IMG/VR virus record: IMGVR_UViG_3300027140_000003
Location: 1 to 64,000 of that record
Source: a virus
DNA: 64,000 nucleotides
Reading direction: 5' to 3' (one strand)
The stretch's first letter is position 1; each line of letters starts with the position of its first letter. Under the pieces are notes generated by a model, which was not told the DNA's origin, did not search any database, and worked only from the letters and a program-made list of their open reading frames with translations. Made by a program: the position numbers and the translations under genes. Below, one piece after another: positions 34,995 to 42,255 of the stretch.

Positions 34995-35165
34995 CTACCA
35001 ATGTCGTACAACACCTGCAATAATAAACAAGTTTGTAATAATGTAAACAGCTAAAATGAAAGTTCGAACGTATGCAATCTGATCTGACTCTTGGTCTGTT
35101 CTACCGCTCTTCTCACCAATCGCTTTAGCCCAAATTCTCCAAAGATTTTTGATGTTTGTATTCAC
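34995..35165 (-). CDS. Small single-pass membrane protein
   Basis: A 56-residue protein from a GTG start: charged N-terminus (NIKNLWRIWAKAIGEKSGRT), then a transmembrane helix (FILAVYIITNLFIIAGVV). The same layout occurs in small proteins of marine T4-likes. It overlaps the upstream gene by 41 bases in another frame, so the start is uncertain. Function unknown. Confidence 0.55.
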   Translation of the reverse strand: MNTNIKNLWRIWAKAIGEKSGRTDQESDQIAYVRTFILAVYIITNLFIIAGVVRHW

Positions 35166-35292
35166 GTTTCAACCAATACTTATATTTACTAAAATATTCT
35201 TGCGCAGATGCTTCTGGGATAGCCATTCCTAACTCCATATATTCATCTTTATGTTGCATCCACATTTCTTGAATCCAAAATCTAAATGTCAT
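35125..35292 (-). CDS. Small hypothetical protein
   Basis: A 55-residue protein (MTFRFWIQEMWMQHKDEYME, then AQEYFSKYKYWLKREYKHQK). Aromatic and basic, soluble. Starts inside the end of the membrane-protein gene at 35289 (4-base overlap). Function unknown. Confidence 0.55.
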   Translation of the reverse strand: MTFRFWIQEMWMQHKDEYMELGMAIPEASAQEYFSKYKYWLKREYKHQKSLENLG

Positions 35293-35576
35293 GTTAGCAT
35301 CCTTATTAAGCCAATAAAGTCAATCGTCACCAAGAGCATGTAGTTAGCCAGCATCCCAAATGATTTCCTAGTATAAGCAGCCCAAGCATACATAGCACAA
35401 CCACTAATCCAAATAGGATAAAGAATAAGTAATGGCGGAGTGGGAACAGTAAGAGCCATAGTGATACTGCACCCAATACTAATAGCCCAAGCAAGTAATT
35501 CAATGATGAAACGAACTGGGTGAGAGTACCAATCATCCTTTATCCATTTAAATGTTGTTGTGAGTAAATCATTCAT
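35289..35576 (-). CDS. Small multi-pass membrane protein
   Basis: A 95-residue protein with three predicted transmembrane helices (around residues 22-42, 46-68 and 74-93). The pattern HPVRFIIELLAWAISIGCS recurs in marine T4-like early regions. It overlaps both neighbours by 4 bases. Function unknown; possibly alters the host membrane early in infection. Confidence 0.65.
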   Translation of the reverse strand: MNDLLTTTFKWIKDDWYSHPVRFIIELLAWAISIGCSITMALTVPTPPLLILYPIWISGCAMYAWAAYTRKSFGMLANYMLLVTIDFIGLIRMLT

Positions 35577-36094
35577 CCTAGCCTTAATCCGTCAATTGCA
35601 CGAAGTTGTGTAATAGTTGTGTCAAGCAGAGGGATTGTTGCTGCTGCACTGGTGTGCAAAATTCCACGACCACCTGCTCTATTGAATGGGTCAATACATC
35701 CTGCTGAATCGTCCACTAAAATGTTTGGGAACATGCTTCCGTATGGATGTAATGCATATTTTGATTTCTCTGACTTAGAACGAACAAAATTTGGTTTGTA
35801 ATTAATGTTCTTTTCTTTGAGCCAGTTTTTCTTTTGCTTTTTAACTTCATCGCCAACAAATGGATCGAATGTTCCAACTGATGTTAGAATTTCAATATCA
35901 ATATCATCAATTGTTTTTACATGCGTCAACAGTTGTTCTGCGTCTGGCATAAAATTTAAATCTCTAAAAATTTTATATTCCATTACAGCTTTTCTAAATT
36001 TTCTTCCATTGTCGATTGTGCCACCAATTTCTTGGTATGCTGTGTTAAAATCTGACAATACGCCATCCATATCTAAATAAAGTTTAATTCTCAT
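35573..36094 (-). CDS. HAD-like phosphatase, 5'(3')-nucleotidase-like
   Basis: A 173-residue HAD-superfamily protein. Motif I LDMDGVLSDF, motif II LTSVG, and the acidic motif near NILVDDSAGCIDPF. This layout fits small deoxyribonucleotidase-like phosphatases of phages, which may recycle host nucleotides. Substrate not determined. It overlaps the membrane gene downstream. Confidence 0.75.
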   Translation of the reverse strand: MRIKLYLDMDGVLSDFNTAYQEIGGTIDNGRKFRKAVMEYKIFRDLNFMPDAEQLLTHVKTIDDIDIEILTSVGTFDPFVGDEVKKQKKNWLKEKNINYKPNFVRSKSEKSKYALHPYGSMFPNILVDDSAGCIDPFNRAGGRGILHTSAAATIPLLDTTITQLRAIDGLRLG

Positions 36095-36106
36095 GGTAAT
36101 ACCTTT

Positions 36107-36481
36107 TTATTTTTTTACTTTTACAAATTTGTGGAAATTTGGTGGTTTCCATCCTTCTGGTTTTAAGATCTTACCATCTTCTCTGCGAATAACTTTTCCA
36201 GTCACCTTATCAATTTTGGCAAGATTGGATTCTGCACCCTCGTCCCAGATTTTTTCACAATCCCAGCCACGTGAATGCATGTAGCCTACGATAACCCAAA
36301 TCATATCAAAACATGCATCAATTGTTTCTGCGTCATCTTTAGCACGAAGTGCATCAATATATTCACGATACTCTTCGTCAATTAAACTAGAGTAAAGATC
36401 TGCTTGGTCATAATTATCTTCTCCAACTTTTTGTCCAGCTGAACGCATGAAAACATGAACATCGGTAAATACTTTACTCAT
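36107..36481 (-). CDS. MazG-like nucleotide pyrophosphohydrolase
   Basis: A 124-residue all-alpha NTP-PPase. The acidic metal site is formed by LIDEEYREYIDAL and ETIDACFDMIWVIVGYM. The family hydrolyses NTPs or phosphoribosyl compounds. In phages it is thought to adjust nucleotide pools or ppGpp. It ends in a basic Lys-rich tail. Confidence 0.75.
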   Translation of the reverse strand: MSKVFTDVHVFMRSAGQKVGEDNYDQADLYSSLIDEEYREYIDALRAKDDAETIDACFDMIWVIVGYMHSRGWDCEKIWDEGAESNLAKIDKVTGKVIRREDGKILKPEGWKPPNFHKFVKVKK

Positions 36482-36768
36482 TTGTTTCTCTCCGTATCAA
36501 AATAAAATCCTGAATGGTTTATTTCATCGGGGTTGTATTTAGTTTCAGTAGGTGTTTGGAATTCTTCATTGTACCATTCTTGGTCTGAAGGTTCATCTAC
36601 GATGTAATCTAAAACTCCTTGCGGATAATATCCACAACCACGAATAAACAAATCAAAATGTTCTAGAACATTGTCTAGACTATCAACGTAAAATTCATAA
36701 TTTACTTTGGTGCCATCTGGCTTACCATAAAGATCTGTATGTTCTGCAATTAGTGTAAACTTAGGCAT
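36478..36768 (-). CDS. Conserved acidic hypothetical protein
   Basis: A 96-residue acidic protein (DSLDNVLEHFDLFIRGCGYY, later DEPSDQEWYNEEF). It overlaps the MazG-like gene by 4 bases. A similar small acidic protein is common beside nucleotide-metabolism genes in marine T4-likes. Function unknown. Confidence 0.65.
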   Translation of the reverse strand: MPKFTLIAEHTDLYGKPDGTKVNYEFYVDSLDNVLEHFDLFIRGCGYYPQGVLDYIVDEPSDQEWYNEEFQTPTETKYNPDEINHSGFYFDTERNK

Positions 36769-36931
36769 AGTCCTGCTCCATAAATTTAATTTTATCTTTA
36801 AGTTCTTGGTTTTCGTCTGTAAGTCTCAAAACTTGAGCATAAAGATATGCTACAGCTTCCTCGATCTCATTGGGACAAATTTTGTTATTGATATCTTCAA
36901 TATGATTCTCAATCTGTTTTTGTGTTTTCAT
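36761..36931 (-). CDS. Small coiled-coil protein
   Basis: A 56-residue ORF (MKTQKQIENHIEDINNKI, then AQVLRLTDENQELKDKIKFM). Strong heptad pattern at the C-terminus. It overlaps the next gene by 8 bases and the previous by 23. Function unknown; a dimeric adaptor is plausible. Confidence 0.55.
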   Translation of the reverse strand: MKTQKQIENHIEDINNKICPNEIEEAVAYLYAQVLRLTDENQELKDKIKFMEQDYA

Positions 36932-37094
36932 CTTTCTTCCTCAAAGTCCAACTTCCATCTTTATTGTCAATCCATTCGAGGACATCTCCCTCTTTCCATC
37001 CTGCAGATTCCATCAGGTCGTCAGGGAATTCCAAAATTTGCTCGCCAGTTGCAGGGTCTTCCTGTACTTCTATGGTCCATCGTGTCTTACTCAT
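36909..37094 (-). CDS. AbrB/MazE-like small protein
   Basis: A 61-residue protein beginning MSKTRWTIEVQEDPATGEQI, with AGWKEGDVLEWIDNKDGSWT. This is an AbrB-like swapped-hairpin pattern seen in marine T4-like phages. It may bind DNA as a small regulator. Start at ATG 37094 is preferred. The GWKEGD block recurs in the 50-residue ORF at 32095. Confidence 0.65.
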   Translation of the reverse strand: MSKTRWTIEVQEDPATGEQILEFPDDLMESAGWKEGDVLEWIDNKDGSWTLRKKDENTKTD

Positions 37095-37422
37095 AATGTA
37101 TCTCCAACCAATTAGTTTCTTCTGGTAGAATCTCCATGGAGACTCCATTCTTTTCAGCTCGATCAATCATACCATTGAGTACAGAACCACCATACGCATT
37201 CGTTCCATAACAACCTTTATGACAATCATAGATTGAACCAGAACTACCCTCAAAGGAATACATGTTCCCCTCAAGAGTAGCTCTAGTAATACCACTGTTT
37301 AGTTTCCAAGAGTCAGACCCAGCATATCCACCATACCAACAAGCAAAAACTTTATGAATAGGTGGAACATCCTTGCCAGTAATCTTAACGACTACCCATT
37401 TGTCTGGTGTATAATCACTCAT
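37087..37422 (-). CDS. Conserved hypothetical protein
   Basis: A 111-residue protein (PDKWVVVKITGKDVPPIHKV, then FACWYGGYAGSDSWKLNSG). Gly/Trp/Tyr-rich, likely beta. The pattern recurs in T4-like phages as an unnamed protein. It overlaps the metallophosphatase gene by 4 bases. Function unknown. Confidence 0.65.
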   Translation of the reverse strand: MSDYTPDKWVVVKITGKDVPPIHKVFACWYGGYAGSDSWKLNSGITRATLEGNMYSFEGSSGSIYDCHKGCYGTNAYGGSVLNGMIDRAEKNGVSMEILPEETNWLEIHYE

Positions 37423-38351
37423 ACTTCAACCACTTTCAATTCAAAACGATCTGCACGATCTTCGTAGTTGATATAACCACGAGGATTGCACACAACACGA
37501 GTGGAACCAATCATGTAGTCAAAGTCTTCATGAGTATGACCATGAGTCCACAACTTAATTCCTGGACGCTGCAAAATAAATTCGTTTAGATTGCTGCTAT
37601 ATCCACCATTCATCAGTGTCTCATCTTTGTAACGAGGATGGGTAGAAGATTTACTTGGAGCATGGTGACCAACCACAACAATTTTCATTGATAGTGGCGT
37701 ATCCAAATACACATGCTCAACAAACTTAATCATCTTCTTGTGGTCTTCAACTGCATCTTCAGGACACCATGTCGCAGGTTCTTCTTTGAATTTGAATCCA
37801 TCTTGAACAGTGCGATTGATGTCTCCAACTTTCTCAGTGACGTAGTTACCATTCTCATCTTTCTTGTAAACGGGAACTTTACGTGTAAGTATACGATTAC
37901 TGTTTGCACAAATACGGAAGTCATTCATCATGCCACGGATATGTGCAAGAGTTACAGGATCTTCGTTATTCATATCAGTCCACAAAGTGCCACCGATGAA
38001 ACGAACACCATCAATGTCAACAGTTTCTTTATCAAGAAAATGGACATTACTTAGCATGTTTGATGCCAGCATCGAGCGAATTTTGTTGGCACTCTCAGCA
38101 ACGTCGCCATGATAATGCTCATGGTTACCCATTACATAAACCACATGAGGAAACTGAAAACTGCAACGCTTAAAGAAGTCAACGATGCGACTGCTCCGTG
38201 AACCTTCCATAAAATTGTTAGGATCTGGGCGACCGATGTCTCTGGCAACACAAATGTCACCACTTAAAATTAATACGTCAGCATTCTGATCGTTCTTCAG
38301 ATTGATATCTCCGAACTCAAGATGCAGATCGCTACAGATTGCTACTTTCAT
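37419..38351 (-). CDS. Calcineurin-like metallophosphoesterase
   Basis: A 310-residue protein with all family motifs: SDLHLEF, SGDIC, GNHEHYHGD, VGHHAPS and THGHTHEDF, giving a two-metal site. Substrate may be nucleotides, cyclic nucleotides or DNA ends. The start overlaps the upstream gene as ATGA. Confidence 0.82.
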   Translation of the reverse strand: MKVAICSDLHLEFGDINLKNDQNADVLILSGDICVARDIGRPDPNNFMEGSRSSRIVDFFKRCSFQFPHVVYVMGNHEHYHGDVAESANKIRSMLASNMLSNVHFLDKETVDIDGVRFIGGTLWTDMNNEDPVTLAHIRGMMNDFRICANSNRILTRKVPVYKKDENGNYVTEKVGDINRTVQDGFKFKEEPATWCPEDAVEDHKKMIKFVEHVYLDTPLSMKIVVVGHHAPSKSSTHPRYKDETLMNGGYSSNLNEFILQRPGIKLWTHGHTHEDFDYMIGSTRVVCNPRGYINYEDRADRFELKVVEV

Positions 38352-38518
38352 TTCACTTCCTCATAAAATTTATCCAGAGTTCCCTCGTGGATCATATGTG
38401 CTTTCTTACGACCAATTTTCATGGAGTTCCAGTGACCATTACCATTCTTTTTAGAGATTAACTTGATAACGATTCCTGATGTCTTGGCTTTCAACATCAT
38501 TCCTGGCTTGTATGTCAT
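38348..38518 (-). CDS. Small basic hypothetical protein
   Basis: A 56-residue basic protein (MTYKPGMMLKAKTSGIVIKL, then NSMKIGRKKAHMIHEGTLDK). It may be a small KOW/SH3-like or nucleic-acid-binding fold, suggested only by pattern. ATGA overlaps on both sides show tight coupling with its neighbours. Confidence 0.55.
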   Translation of the reverse strand: MTYKPGMMLKAKTSGIVIKLISKKNGNGHWNSMKIGRKKAHMIHEGTLDKFYEEVK

Positions 38519-38724
38519 TTACAATTACCACCAAAATATTCAATTAAAACTTCCAATGAAGGAAGCAACTTAAACTGTGAGTTATACGCATCATCTTTAT
38601 GAAGATACTTACCTTCCTCAACGTGAGCACGCAGTTCTTCTTTTAGATAAGCATACTGATCTTGCAATGTTGCAAGAGTAATGCCATCGGCGACTTCGAA
38701 GGGAATAGTTAAACCTTTGTTCAT
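38515..38724 (-). CDS. Small conserved protein, predicted leaderless early gene
   Basis: A 69-residue protein (MNKGLTIPFEVADGITLATL, then YLHKDDAYNSQFKLLPSLEV). A similar protein is common in marine T4-likes. The ATG lies six bases after TATAAT of an early promoter, so it is predicted at +1. First gene of the unit that includes the metallophosphatase. Confidence 0.68.
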   Translation of the reverse strand: MNKGLTIPFEVADGITLATLQDQYAYLKEELRAHVEEGKYLHKDDAYNSQFKLLPSLEVLIEYFGGNCK

Positions 38725-38730
38725 AATATA

Positions 38731-38759
38731 ATTATACCTTAATTACCAATAAATGTAAA
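38731..38759 (-). promoter_or_regulatory. Early promoter TTTACA-17-TATAAT, leaderless type
   Basis: TTTACA (38759-38754), 17-bp spacer, TATAAT (38736-38731), TATATT, then ATG at 38724. Its spacer differs from the AATTCA type but the -10 to ATG segment is identical to those at 28481 and 34958. Confidence 0.8.
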
Positions 38760-39447
38760 GAACTTTATTTTTCCTCACGCCATGTCCTTGCAAAGTTATT
38801 CTTTGGTCTTTTGCAAAGGTAGAAGCACCTACACGATGTAGGTAACGATCTTTTGCAATAATTAAATCGCCCTTTTTGTATGACAATGTAACTGGGTCTT
38901 TGAGATCGCAGTCGCAGTCATCGCCAAGAAGTCCATGATGTTTTTTGCAATAAAACTCAGGTTCTTCTTTATACTTGGAATATGTCTGAGGATAATATTC
39001 ATAGGTAAAATTCCCCTCAGTGAGCATTAGCGTATACGTAAACACTTCATCAAAGTAGTCAAATCTCATGTAATCGGGAAACGCATGCTCATATGGGTAA
39101 CGCAACTTCTCATCATCATAGTGCCAGATGCGTGGAGTTTCCTGTGTGACGATTTGATATCCAGGTCTACTAAAACCCTTCATGTATCGAACAGCATATA
39201 CACCATAAAGATCCTGTAGTTTTGTATGTAAGATTGATTGCCCAAAACTATCCGTGTCAAATGTTTCTGAATAGTTTTTCCATGCAGCGTCACGATCGAA
39301 GTTCGTTGAGATTAAATGACGATAGAAACTATTACCAAGTACGTGAATGTCCTTGTAGAATTTCCAACTATTCTCACGTTCTTTGACTTCTGCTACAATC
39401 AAGTCGCAGTCAGCGTCAGAAATGAAAGACTCTTTAATCTCAACCAT
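38743..39447 (-). CDS. 2OG-Fe(II) oxygenase-like protein
   Basis: A 234-residue protein with the double-stranded beta-helix pattern: IWHYDDE (His-x-Asp), a distal His in YLHRVGAST, and Arg in QRITLQGHGV. These fit the iron and 2-oxoglutarate sites. Substrate unknown. It overlaps the promoter for the gene at 38724 and lies in the early belt. Confidence 0.7.
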   Translation of the reverse strand: MVEIKESFISDADCDLIVAEVKERENSWKFYKDIHVLGNSFYRHLISTNFDRDAAWKNYSETFDTDSFGQSILHTKLQDLYGVYAVRYMKGFSRPGYQIVTQETPRIWHYDDEKLRYPYEHAFPDYMRFDYFDEVFTYTLMLTEGNFTYEYYPQTYSKYKEEPEFYCKKHHGLLGDDCDCDLKDPVTLSYKKGDLIIAKDRYLHRVGASTFAKDQRITLQGHGVRKNKVLYIYW

Positions 39448-39449
39448 AA

Positions 39450-39668
39450 TCAGTGCACCGAAACTTCTTTTTCAGTTACAGGGAGAACTGCTTCATGGAT
39501 CAGACGATTGAAGTCTTCTCTATTACCAACAAACATATTCATCAGTGCAAGTCTTGCCAGAACTACGCTGGACAAACTTAGCATATTAATCTCATAACGA
39601 ATCCCAAGATCGCCAAGCATATCATCGATCTCATGGGATAACTTCTCTAGGTTTTCATCACTTATCAT
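39450..39668 (-). CDS. Small helical hypothetical protein
   Basis: A 72-residue protein (ISDENLEKLSHEIDDMLGDL, then VVLARLALMNMFVGNREDFN). Helical, acidic, soluble. It overlaps the next gene by 11 bases. Function unknown. Confidence 0.58.
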   Translation of the reverse strand: MISDENLEKLSHEIDDMLGDLGIRYEINMLSLSSVVLARLALMNMFVGNREDFNRLIHEAVLPVTEKEVSVH

Positions 39669-39939
39669 TTAATTTCTCCATAAATTCTGCCAACTCTTTT
39701 TGATACTGCTCCCCATCCTTGGGGTCATAATCTTCCATGAAATATTCCACATATCGCATGGCTTCAGCTGCTTCTTCTTCGGTACAGCCATAGACAGCTT
39801 GAATCTCTTCTGCAGTGATGGTCTTACAATCCTCATAGTCAATATCGATCGTGTGATCCATATCATACCACAAAGACAGTTTACCATTTACGTTATAAAA
39901 CGCATACCAAGCACTATTACTCCAACGTGCGTAACTCAT
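39658..39939 (-). CDS. Acidic hypothetical protein
   Basis: A 93-residue acidic protein. Aromatic N-terminus (MSYARWSNSAWYAFYNVNGK) and a Glu-rich helical C-terminus (EEEAAEAMRYVEYFMEDYD). Sits in a chain of overlapping early genes. Function unknown; acidic early proteins are often inhibitors or DNA mimics, but this is not shown. Confidence 0.6.
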   Translation of the reverse strand: MSYARWSNSAWYAFYNVNGKLSLWYDMDHTIDIDYEDCKTITAEEIQAVYGCTEEEAAEAMRYVEYFMEDYDPKDGEQYQKELAEFMEKLNDK

Positions 39940-40124
39940 TACATCAAATCCTCATCATAAACTTCCATCTCCTCGTAGGAGTCCCCATCGTCCAGGGTAT
40001 CGTATACTTCCTGGAGTGTAATATTTAAGAGCGCAGCGATTGTGACTGGACGGAGTCCCTCGTCCCAGAGTTTCCAAATTTCTTGGTACATATCCTTCGG
40101 TTCCCAGCGTCCAATCAATCCCAT
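39939..40124 (-). CDS. Small HTH-like protein
   Basis: A 61-residue protein. Residues 14-42 (IWKLWDEGLRPVTIAALLNI, then TLQEVYDTL) have a helix-turn-helix pattern. It has an acidic tail. It could be a small transcriptional regulator of early genes. Carries one GGGACTCC motif in its coding sequence. Confidence 0.58.
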   Translation of the reverse strand: MGLIGRWEPKDMYQEIWKLWDEGLRPVTIAALLNITLQEVYDTLDDGDSYEEMEVYDEDLM

Positions 40125-40125
40125 C

Positions 40126-40347
40126 TTAATCTCCGTAATGTCTCATAACCAACGTTGCACTTTCAATAAATCCTAAGCTATCGGATACCTCTTGAGGAGT
40201 CATACTGTCATACCCCATGGCATGATTCAGCAACTCACGTTCTAAATTAGAACAATGCTTCCTAAGCGAAGCGACCACGACTTGCTCTTCCTGTTTAATC
40301 GATAACTTAACATTCACTGACTTTAAATTAAATCCACACATAGCCAT
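40126..40347 (-). CDS. Small hypothetical early protein
   Basis: A 73-residue protein (MAMCGFNLKSVNVKLSIKQE). The start at 40347 is chosen because AAAGGTG precedes it. Transcribed from the early promoter at 40428-40400. Carries one copy of a 12-base repeat in its coding region. Function unknown. Confidence 0.58.
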   Translation of the reverse strand: MAMCGFNLKSVNVKLSIKQEEQVVVASLRKHCSNLERELLNHAMGYDSMTPQEVSDSLGFIESATLVMRHYGD

Positions 40348-40399
40348 AATCCACACCTTTGATACTTTCTAAAACCCAGCCAAAATCGACTGTAAGGAA

Positions 40400-40428
40400 A
40401 TTCTACTGAAAAACCTTATTAAAGTAAA
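40400..40428 (-). promoter_or_regulatory. Early promoter TTTACT-17-TAGAAT
   Basis: TTTACT (40428-40423), 17-bp spacer, TAGAAT (40405-40400). Lies between two small genes and drives 40347 with a leader of about 45 bases. Confidence 0.65.
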
Positions 40429-40436
40429 GGATATCG

Positions 40437-40670
40437 TTACTGCAATTTCTCCATTCTTGTTTTCATGTGTTGCAATAGATCAAACATACGATCCACAGAC
40501 ATAGTTCCTGCAACACCCATATCTACATCCACTCGAACTGGAATCTTGGCAACACAAAAGGAGTCCCGCACTCTATTGGATGCTTCTTGACAATCTTTAA
40601 GCGAAGCGAAAGTATAACCCTCTGATACCCCTACCCCTGTTACAATCATCAACGCAAATAAGGTATTCAT
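40437..40670 (-). CDS. Small protein with signal-like N-terminus
   Basis: A 77-residue protein. The N-terminus (MNTLFALMIVTGVGVSEGYT) is a weak signal peptide or anchor. The rest has two cysteines and a helical end. It contains both an octamer GGGACTCC and a copy of the 12-base repeat. Function unknown. Confidence 0.55.
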   Translation of the reverse strand: MNTLFALMIVTGVGVSEGYTFASLKDCQEASNRVRDSFCVAKIPVRVDVDMGVAGTMSVDRMFDLLQHMKTRMEKLQ

Positions 40671-40777
40671 TTAAATATACTCTTTACAAAAGCATTAAGT
40701 GCACAGCCAAGGAGTCCCGCAAGGAATCCTAGCCCCAAAACGTATAGAATTACAATATGCAAATTAGTATCCAACAT
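40667..40777 (-). CDS. Tiny membrane protein
   Basis: A 36-residue protein that is almost one transmembrane helix (HIVILYVLGLGFLAGLLGC). ATGA overlap with the next gene and overlap with the previous stop show it belongs to the gene chain. Function unknown. Confidence 0.5.
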   Translation of the reverse strand: MLDTNLHIVILYVLGLGFLAGLLGCALNAFVKSIFK

Positions 40778-41040
40778 TAGTCTTCTCCGTAATAACCATA
40801 ATCTTCGTCAGTTCCAAATCCAGCGGAAGCCATTGCAGAATCATGGTCTCCATCCATTGAATCATTGTAATAATCGTCGTCTACCTCTTCCTCGAAATAC
40901 CCAGAGTCAATCTCCTCGGAGTCCCAAGATGTATAGTCGGAGTCCCTAAGATTCCCCACTACTTCCTCAGGATCCTGTCCGTCTTCCAGTGGTACGTCCA
41001 TCCAATAATTAACAGTTTTAAATACACGAATAGATTTCAT
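40777..41040 (-). CDS. Highly acidic small protein
   Basis: An 87-residue protein with a short structured start (MKSIRVFKTVNYWMDVPLED) and an extremely Asp/Glu/Tyr-rich tail (EIDSGYFEEEVDDDYYNDSM). Start at ATG 41040 is preferred over upstream codons, with AGGGACT preceding it. It may be a DNA mimic or inhibitor. Function unknown. Carries two GGGACTCC motifs. Confidence 0.6.
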   Translation of the reverse strand: MKSIRVFKTVNYWMDVPLEDGQDPEEVVGNLRDSDYTSWDSEEIDSGYFEEEVDDDYYNDSMDGDHDSAMASAGFGTDEDYGYYGED

Positions 41041-41057
41041 AATATAGCCTGAGTCCC

Positions 41058-41492
41058 TTAAACTAAAAATAATGCAACAATAAACAAAATCAAATATGCC
41101 CACCAAAGAACAAATGCACCAAATACTGGAGTAAAATACTGCAGCATAACATCAGCTTTATTCACGTTCCAATAAGATGCAACAATGAAGGTATGAATGC
41201 CAATATACACTATGTAAGCGGAAAGGAGTCCCGCAAGAATAGATCCCGAAAGATAACTAAACCCAAGGAATCCTAGAGCCATTACCCCCATATTCCAGAA
41301 AACCCCTGTCATCCATGGCGTATCCTCACTATCATAGTTAGAGTAAGTTTCTTCAGGAGTCCCCTTACTCTTATATGGTCTATGATAAGAAAGCACAACA
41401 TCGCCAAATCTCTTATAGCCAGTGACGCCATTCTTACCGAATAACATTTTAGTGCCACCAATCTTCTTCACTACTCTAACTCTTAGTCCCAT
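41058..41492 (-). CDS. Multi-pass membrane protein
   Basis: A 144-residue protein. A basic soluble N-terminal 60 residues is followed by four predicted transmembrane helices (from about residue 63: FWNMGVMALGFLGFSYLSGS, up to LILFIVALFLV). It carries two GGGACTCC motifs, and a third directly precedes its start. Function unknown; an inner-membrane early protein. Confidence 0.62.
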   Translation of the reverse strand: MGLRVRVVKKIGGTKMLFGKNGVTGYKRFGDVVLSYHRPYKSKGTPEETYSNYDSEDTPWMTGVFWNMGVMALGFLGFSYLSGSILAGLLSAYIVYIGIHTFIVASYWNVNKADVMLQYFTPVFGAFVLWWAYLILFIVALFLV

Positions 41493-41595
41493 AAGGAGTC
41501 CCTTCGTTTAAAATTAGGGGTCGGGGTTTCACCGAGCATAGGGAAAAGACCCAGGAGTCCCTTTAATCCCTTCGACTCATTTTTACCCCTACCCC

Positions 41596-41820
41596 CTATA
41601 GCATAAATTTATCCAAGTACGCCAACGCTTTGTCACAATCGCAATCTGCAATTTCATCTGATTGCGCAAGTAAGACCATTTGCTCCAATGTATCCACCAT
41701 ATTCATAGTTTCTTCATCAAGACTATCTCTCCACTGCTCATAGTCCTCCATGTCCTTTAGATCCCACATGGTGTCCAATAGCTCTACTTGTCGCTTAGTC
41801 AGTCCACTAATAGTAATCAT
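41596..41820 (-). CDS. Small acidic helical protein
   Basis: A 74-residue protein (ITISGLTKRQVELLDTMWDL, then DEETMNMVDTLEQMVLLAQS). This pattern recurs in T4-like early regions. It overlaps the next gene as ATGA. Function unknown. The 95-base gap before the membrane-protein gene holds one octamer repeat and Gly-rich runs but no clear gene. Confidence 0.62.
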   Translation of the reverse strand: MITISGLTKRQVELLDTMWDLKDMEDYEQWRDSLDEETMNMVDTLEQMVLLAQSDEIADCDCDKALAYLDKFML

Positions 41821-41960
41821 AGTATATCTCTATAGTCCTTTGCAATTGCACGTACATCACTAACACTCATGTTCAATTTGTATGCTACATAATCATAGTC
41901 ATATGCATGCATACGTAGCATGTATAGTATGTCATGTATCAAGTGTTTCACTGCAGCCAT
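41817..41960 (-). CDS. Small hypothetical protein
   Basis: A 47-residue ORF (MAAVKHLIHDILYMLRMHAY, then KLNMSVSDVRAIAKDYRDIL) with an ATGA junction to the next gene. Tyr/His/Met-rich helical peptide, possibly HTH-like at its end. AAAGGATATT precedes the ATG. Function unknown. Confidence 0.52.
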   Translation of the reverse strand: MAAVKHLIHDILYMLRMHAYDYDYVAYKLNMSVSDVRAIAKDYRDIL

Positions 41961-42031
41961 AATATCCTTTCTATACAGAGGGGTAGTGTATAGAGACCCC
42001 CCTCTATGGAGACCCCCCTATGGAGGAGTCG

Positions 42032-42139
42032 TTAAACCAGAACACGCAAAATGCTCGCTGCAACGTAAGCCACTGCAGAGATCACACCCCAAGACCAAGC
42101 GAAATAAACAACAGTAACCAGACCGATCAATTTCAACAT
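42032..42139 (-). CDS. Tiny membrane protein
   Basis: A 35-residue protein that is one or two short transmembrane segments (MLKLIGLVTVVYFAWSWGVI). AAAGGACAC precedes ATG 42139, and an early promoter lies 31 bases upstream. Function unknown. Confidence 0.52.
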   Translation of the reverse strand: MLKLIGLVTVVYFAWSWGVISAVAYVAASILRVLV

Positions 42140-42169
42140 TTTTGTGTCCTTTCTTTCGACTACAGAGGG

Positions 42170-42198
42170 AGTATACTCCAATTGCAATTTTCTGTAAA
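42170..42198 (-). promoter_or_regulatory. Early promoter TTTACA-17-TATACT
   Basis: TTTACA (42198-42193), 17-bp spacer, TATACT (42175-42170). Drives the tiny membrane gene at 42139. Leader about 24 bases with a Shine-Dalgarno sequence. Confidence 0.7.
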
Positions 42199-42208
42199 GC
42201 ACTTTCGC

Positions 42209-42233
42209 AAAAGACCCTGTACAGTGTAGGGTC
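42209..42233 (-). terminator. Intrinsic terminator after AAA+ gene
   Basis: Minus strand GACCCT, nine-base loop, AGGGTC, then TTTT. It directly follows the AAA+ gene and precedes the next promoter. Confidence 0.75.
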
Positions 42234-42255
42234 ATAGTGGAGTACCCCACCCCCA

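Larger units (their letters stand above)
39978..41561. repeat. Cluster of 10 exact GGAGTCCC octamers
   Basis: GGAGTCCC on the plus strand at 39978, 40052, 40560, 40711, 40918, 40939, 41225, 41356, 41495 and 41554. They occur in coding sequence in all three reading frames and in intergenic sequence. All are in the same orientation. Near variants occur at about 41050 and 42022. Confidence 0.75.
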
